From NCBI GenBank assembly GCA_016946835.1, contig JACVTC010000018.1, forward strand, positions 1,025,501-1,089,500: a stretch of DNA of 64,000 nucleotides, given 5' to 3'. The notes beneath the pieces are model-generated. The model had not been told where the DNA came from, searched no databases, and saw only the letters and a program-made list of their open reading frames with translations. The stretch is from Neocallimastix lanati (nom. inval.) (lineage: Eukaryota; Neocallimastigomycota; Neocallimastigomycetes; Neocallimastigales; Neocallimastigaceae). The translations under genes and the position numbers were made by a program. Positions 58,329-64,000 of this stretch are shown here, piece after piece; the first letter of the stretch is position 1, and each line of letters begins with the position of its first letter.

Positions 58329-59091
58329 CCTATTGTGTTTATTTAATAATCTTAATAGAAATTATCTTTAGTTATTTTTAATAAGTAATTTATAACTAAA
58401 ACCGATTTATTTGATACTAGTTAAAATTTTATTAATATCAATATCAATATTATATTATTATAAATTTTATTAATATCAATATACTTTTCAAAATTAATTA
58501 TGTTATTAAAAATATTAAATTCAATAAAAGATTTTTATTATTTTATTAAAATTCTAATTGTTATTATTATATTTTAATAATAATTGATTCATATTGATCA
58601 AACATTATAAATATTACTATGCAAATAATTAATTATTTTAATAGGATCAATTATTCAACTCTTATTGTTTTAATTCTTAATTCTTATATTATTTAAATTA
58701 ATATATATATATATATCGTTTATGAAAATATGAATTATAAATAATTAAAATTATTTACTTTTCATTTAAATTTTTTTATTTACTATAATAAAATATAATA
58801 ATTAAAATACAAACGTTATTATAACTAAATTTTTTTTTAGAAAAATAAATAAAAAAAAATTAAAATATATAAGATTCCTATATATATAAAATAATTATTA
58901 TATTTTTATTTTATTTCATTTTATTTTATTTTATTATATTTCACCTATGTACTTTACTATTTAATATTTTTATATATGTTAAACTTATATATATTTATAT
59001 GGCTTATATATTATCTTAATTTTTAAAAAAATAATATTTAGTTTAATAATAAATTTAAAATTAATCTATAAAAAATCTATTTTTTATTTAT
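58329..59091. other. AT-rich spacer inside the MULE interval
   Basis: No gene; ATCAATATCAATAT units near 58436-58480. It includes the 3' UTR of the minus-strand gene that follows. Confidence 0.4.
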
Positions 59092-59540
59092 TTAACCACA
59101 CCAACACCAACCATATTCAGTAAGACAGTATTTACCAACTATATCATAAACACGAGCATCACGATTAACATAACCTCTCCATGAAAATCCACCTCTTGTG
59201 TTATTTGGTGTGTAATAACATCCATTATGGTACTTATATGTCTAGTAATCCATTTACGTTTATCTGGATTTTTATATTGTGTATCTCTAAGATATGCTCC
59301 AACAGAGATTTCTCTATAATTAGCTACTGAATTACGGAGGAAACAGTCATAAAATCCACGATTACTATTTTTTATAATACCATAACCTTTACATATATAT
59401 GTATTTTTGCAATCTCTAGAATTAAGAAAATATAGATGAGATATATCTGAATATATAGCTGGTCTAACCAATTTTATACCACAAACATAAGTAATGCATG
59501 CAGTAGCAATTAATAAAGCAGTTAATAATTTTTTAAACAT
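59092..59540 (-). pseudogene. Small secreted cysteine-containing protein, frame broken
   Basis: ATG at 59540 starts a clear signal peptide (MFKKLLTALLIATACITYVC G). The mature part has RDCKNTYICKGYG, GFYDCFLRNSVANYREI and KNPDKRKWITR. About three quarters along, the reading frame changes; the expected end is in the neighbouring frame: GCYYTPNN, GGFSWRGYVNRDARVYDIVG and LTEYGWCWCG, stop at 59092. It may be a pseudogene or an assembly error. Secreted, about 145 residues, with paired cysteines. The family is unknown to me. It lies inside the MULE inverted repeats, and a relative is in element B at 45182-45450. Not recognisable as a hydrolase or dockerin protein. Confidence 0.65.
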
Positions 59541-59914
59541 TTTAATTTATAAAATTAATATTTTAATATAATATTATAAAAAATACTAATTATAAATCTA
59601 TTTATATATTTATTTTTTTTTAATTATTCAATTATGTAATTACGTATGTAATTCTGTTGATAATATAAACAAGGTATTAATAATAATTAATAATATTTAA
59701 AATAAAATAAAAATAATATAATAATTATTTTATATATGTAGTAATTATATATATATATTTTTTATTATTTAATTTTCTAAAAAAAATTTTTTTAGTCATA
59801 ATAAACGTTTGTCTTAATTATTTTTATTATCATTTAAAATTTTATTTATTCATTTATAATTTATTTATTCATTTATTTATTTATTACATTATAATACGCC
59901 ATGTTTTCAGAAAT
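59541..59914. other. AT-rich upstream region of the secreted-protein gene
   Basis: No gene; presumed promoter of the minus-strand gene and inner part of the MULE right end. Confidence 0.4.
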
Positions 59915-60000
59915 GCACTACAACAAAATACAAATTCATGTAATAAAAATTTTAGAAATGACACCCCCATTTATTCATGTATTACAATGTGGCTTGTAAA
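59893..60000 (-). repeat. Right inverted repeat of the MULE interval
   Basis: Read on the minus strand from the outside: AAGCCACATTGTAATACATG, AATAAATGGGGGTGTCATTT, TATTACATGAATTTGTATTT, TGTTGTAGTGCATTTCTGAA, ATGGCGTATTATA. It matches 55951-56017 and shares pieces with 37203-37270 and 38451-38475. Confidence 0.6.
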
Positions 60001-60483
60001 TAAAATGAATATGATAGAGTTAAATATTTTAAAATAATAAAAAAAATAAATAAAATAAAATAAAAAATAAAAAAAAAAAAAAATAAATAAATAATAAAAT
60101 AAAATAAAAAAAAAAAAAAAAAAATAAATAAATAATAAAATAAAATAAAAAATAAAAAAAAAAATAAATAATAAAGTAAAATATTGATATTTATTTAATT
60201 ATATTCCTATTCAACTATTTATTTTATTTAATTTTTAATGGTTTTTTGATGATAAAATTATTTATTTATTATACGTTTTTTTTTTTTTTATCTGTTGTTA
60301 ACCCTCATAGTGTACAAAATATAAAAAAAAATAAATAATAAAATAAAATAAAAAATAAAAAAAAATAAAATAAAATAAAAAATAAAAAAAAATAAAGTAA
60401 AATATAAGATAAAAAAAATAGATTAAAACAAAAAAAATTAAAAAATAAAAAATAAAACTTTTAATTTAAAATATTTTTAATAA
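60001..60483. other. A-rich simple sequence
   Basis: Mostly AAATAAATAAT and AAAATAAAATAAAAAATAA tracts at 60040-60180 and 60325-60450. No gene until the MULE copy 2 start. Confidence 0.6.
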
Positions 60484-61100
60484 ATGGATGATCAATTAGA
60501 AATGAGTGAAACTAGAAAAGAAAAAAACCAAATCATTGTAAACAAAAAATATAAATTTAATTTATGGTATATAATGAATAATACAAAAGTATTCAAATGT
60601 ACTGAATATAAAACATTTAAAAAATGTAAATCCTACATTATTCTAAATGATAATAATAAAGTAATAAAATATGAAAACAAACATTCTCATGGAAAAGAAT
60701 ATGATGCATCTGTATCAATAGTAAAACATAAAATGAAAAATGAAATTAGAAAAACCCCAATCCTATTTGATATAAATCCAAAACATATATATAATGAAAT
60801 ATCTGAAGAAATTGGATTGATATGTCCTGAATATAATTCAATTAAATCCCAAATATCAAGATATTTAAAAAAATAACTATCTCCTGATATATCAAAATTT
60901 AATGAAATTCCAGATGAATCTGAATATTATATAAACGAAAGAGATGAAAATTTTATGATATTCAATAATTCTAATATTATAATTTTTCAATCACCATTCC
61001 AAACATAATTGTTTAAATACAACAAAAATATGTTTGCTGATGGTACATTTTATAATGCACCAATATTTGGTTATTAAGTGTTTATAACAAGAATATATTT
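60484..61100 (+). pseudogene. MULE transposase copy 2, truncated
   Basis: Starts MDDQLEMSETRKEKNQ and carries the FLYWCH finger (KYKFNLW, FKCTEY, KCKS, HSHG), the linker (DINPKHIYNEISEEIGLICP) and the first catalytic Asp (MFADGTFYNAP). TAA at 60873 and two further in-frame stops follow, and the transposase half beyond the first Asp is missing, replaced by Ty3-gypsy sequence at about 61100. Protein-level similarity to 56762-57400 is high, but it is older and inactive. Confidence 0.85.
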
Positions 61101-64000
61101 ATGAAAAGGTAGCCTATGAAGAAGCCAAGACTATTGAAACTGCTTGCAAAATTGCAGAAAAAGTAGAAAGAATAAAACTCGGAAGTCGCTCAATACAAAA
61201 GGGTAGAAAATTTAATAATAATAATATCTAAAATAATTATCCTTTTATTAGTAGATATAGATCCAACCAAAACTTTAATCAATTAAATAATAATTATAGC
61301 TCATTCTTAAATACCAATTTACAAAATAAAAATAGGAATTTAAATAATGAATTACAAAGGAGTAATAATTTTAACAATAATTATAACAATTATAATAATA
61401 TTAATAATAATACATTAAATAGAATCAATAATACAAAGGTTCAAGAAATATCAATAATACTCCTAACAATAATAATGGTTTAAATAGTGTTGATGATATT
61501 ACTAGGGGTTTAGAGAACCTACATATAAAAGTATGTTATTGGTGCCATGAGCCTGGCCATTTTATTAGATATTGTCCATAACTTAGATACCAACAAAACA
61601 ATAATCAAAATACAAAAAACTAGATTACAGAGGAACACTAACTTCCAATAATCAAAATGCCAACTATAATGATTATGATGAAAACAATATTGCTAATGTT
61701 TGTCTCAATAATGATTATAGTAATAACCATAACAATTATAATAATAACTACAATAATATTTATGATAATAATTATTATGAAGATTATGATAATGATAATT
61801 TTAACAATTATGATAATAATGATTATAATAATGATTATAATAATATAAATAATAATGAACATTCTATTATGAAAATGATAAAAATAATTATTATAATGGC
61901 GACAATGTTGTAGTATCTTTTTACGACGATCATAACAATTTGGAAGAAATTATAACTGCTGCAAAAAGAGAAAGAGATGAAAAATAAAAAAATATATTAA
62001 CAAACGTTAATAAGAAGTTATGCAATATAATGAATAATTATGATAAAACTTCCATTAATAATTCACAAACTATTCCTCAAAATAAAATATTTAATAATAT
62101 AAATAATATTAGTAATCCTATTCAAATTAATAATTCAACTGATAATATTATAAATAACAAACGAATTATTAAACCTACGGGAAGATTAAGTAAAAAAGTC
62201 TTTAACAATAATATTAAAATTGATAATAATAATGAAAATAAAAATGGAAAAACTGAAGATCATAATAACTCACAGCAAAGAAAAAGAATTAAGAATAAAA
62301 TTAATGATAATGATTCAAGTAATAAAATTAATAATATGAAGACAGTTAATAATATTAAAATTAATAATATGGACACAATGAAGAATGAAAATTTAACAAA
62401 AAAAGAAAAGAAACAAAAACCTACAATACAGTTGATGAGAAACCATGAGCAATATAGTATTTGCGAAGATTTATTAAATATTCCAGCAAATATTACAATT
62501 GGACAACTCCTTAACATTTCAAAAATTTCTAAAGATGAATTAATTAAAGGTATTAAGAATTCATAGCAAAATAATGAAAAAATTATTAATACTTCTAATT
62601 CTACTATAGATAATAACTATAAAAATAACGATAATAATAGTGCTAATATTAGTAACAATGAAAATTATTGTAATATTAATTATAATAGTAAAATAGCTAA
62701 TAATTTAAATAATAATAATAGTATTGTACACGAACATGATATTGTAGTCGTTCGTGGATATATTAATGGCTATCCTGCTTCCATTTTCATAGACGCGTGT
62801 AGTAATGCGAATTTAATATCATGTAAATTTTTAAATAAATTTATTAAAAATTATCAAATTATTGGCCACGATAAAAGTACCATTAGACAAGCGATGGTTG
62901 ATGATATAAGTCGTGTTTATGATATTGTTCGCTTAGCTGTAAAACTGGATTCTGTTGAATTTATTACTGATTTTAAAATTTCCGATAAAGACGATCCTTT
63001 TTATGATGCGATTATTTCTCTTAAAACACAATCTGAAAACAGGATTCTTATTGACACAATTCATAAAGTTCTTGCTTATATGAATATGGACGATAAATTA
63101 GTACCTATTAGTAATATAGAAGATATAAATAATTTCCGTTCTCAGTCTTTATTATGTGTTTCTCCTGAACCAAAAATTGATATTGTTGAGGCTACTTTAT
63201 TTGTTAATACTAATGAATCTAATTCTAATATTAGCGCTAAAAAAAAGATGATGTAATTAATTCTATTATTAATCAAATAAAATTTAGAAATAAAAAAGAT
63301 TATAAAAAATTTGCAAATTATTAAAAAAATTGATGATATTATTGCCATTTCTTCTGATGATTTGGAGCCTTCTAAATTATTTCCTCATCATATTATTTTA
63401 GAAGAAAACTCTATGTCAATTAAGCAAAAGCCGTATAAAATTTCTCAAGTTCAATCCAATGCTTTAAAGGAAGAACTTCGTAAATTATTAGAGAAAAAGT
63501 TAATTGAACCTTCTCATTCTCCGTGGGCTTCTCCTGTTGTCCTAGGTTTAAAGAAAAATGGTAAATGTCGTCCTTGTGTTGATTTTAAGAAGTTGAATGA
63601 TATTACTATTAAAGATGCCTATGCATTCCCAAAAATTCGTGAAATCTTTGATGATTTGAAAGATGCAAAAATATTTTCTTCTATTGATTTATTTAGTGGT
63701 TACCATCAAATTCCTATGTGGGCTGAAGATATGGAAAAGACTTCTTTTACAACGAAATTTGGTAATTACTATTTTAAAGTTATGTCCTTTGGTTTAACTA
63801 ACGCCTCTGCTACCTTTCAGCGTGAAATGAATCGAATCTTCTTTGATTTAATTAATGATTGCGTTCAAATATACTTAGATGATATTATTATTTATTCCGA
63901 TAGTTTTGAAAATCATTTAATTCATCTTTCAAAAATTTTTAATATTTTAAGAAAATATAATTTAAAATTAAACATAGAAAAATGACATTTCTGTCAAACA
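61101..64000 (+). mobile_element. Ty3-gypsy retrotransposon E, continues past the right edge
   Basis: Order: Gag end (EEAKTIETACKIAEKVERIK) with Asn-rich tracts; a CCHC knuckle CYWCHEPGHFIRYC near 61540; a long Asn-rich linker 61640-62570; a retropepsin-like segment (ASIFIDACSNANLIS near 62790, then DDPFYDAIISLKT near 62990); then reverse transcriptase (EPSHSPWASPVVLGLKKNG, CVDFKKLNDITIKDAY, IDLFSGYHQIPM, FGLTNASATFQREMNRIF, QIYLDDIIIYSDSFENHL) to the window edge. RT before any integrase, and the sequence of its blocks, mark Ty3-gypsy (Metaviridae). The RT part reads cleanly; the gag half has several breaks. No LTR is visible here. Confidence 0.88.

Noticed and set aside
61638-61862. Ile-rich frames on both strands
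   Set aside because: Shadows of the Asn-rich linker of the Ty3-gypsy element.

Overview
The window looks like nuclear DNA of an anaerobic gut fungus (Neocallimastigomycota). Three things point there. The spacer DNA is extremely AT-rich, with long A, T and ATTATTT tracts. The first 16 kb encode one giant, intronless, cysteine-rich repeat protein with a Thr-rich stalk and a C-terminal GPI-type tail, the architecture of the fungal cellulosome scaffoldin ScaA. Small AT-rich GT-AG introns are visible elsewhere. Genus cannot be decided from the sequence.

Layout. 1-16197: scaffoldin, open at the left edge. 18254-19336: a GT92/GT2-like membrane glycosyltransferase with one in-frame stop. 21286-27625: a Ty1-copia element with an almost uninterrupted gag-pol, and with four tandem 40-nt hairpins in its leader. 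27.6-39.4 kb: a gene desert of heptamer arrays and small inverted-repeat elements, holding one small gene (32619-33341, two introns, 84 aa) that emerges only when splice sites are read. 39422-40202 and 46041-47440: two decayed scaffoldin fragments. Between them sits a 5.05-kb LTR element (40940-45992) with near-identical LTRs and a 5-bp target duplication. That element has no recognisable gag-pol; it carries leader hairpins and pieces that look like host genes. 47445-48560 and 50360-54507: two broken copia copies, on + and - strands. 54838-55140: a Ty3-gypsy RT scrap. 55924-60000: a FLYWCH/MULE transposase between ~60-bp inverted repeats, together with a small secreted cysteine-containing protein gene. 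60484-61100: a second, truncated MULE copy. 61101-64000: a Ty3-gypsy element running off the right edge.

How it fits together. The scaffoldin would be the wall-anchored platform to which dockerin-bearing plant-wall hydrolases bind. The glycosyltransferase may serve secretory or wall glycosylation. Most of the rest is mobile DNA and its products. The most novel-looking signals are: (a) tandem leader hairpins in one copia element whose copies keep base pairing through a compensatory G-C and a G-U change; (b) three copia elements that all place, just inside the LTR, a sequence matching the complement of the 5' half of tRNA-Lys(CUU); (c) an LTR element apparently filled with host-gene fragments, one from the same secreted-protein family as the gene lying inside the MULE interval.
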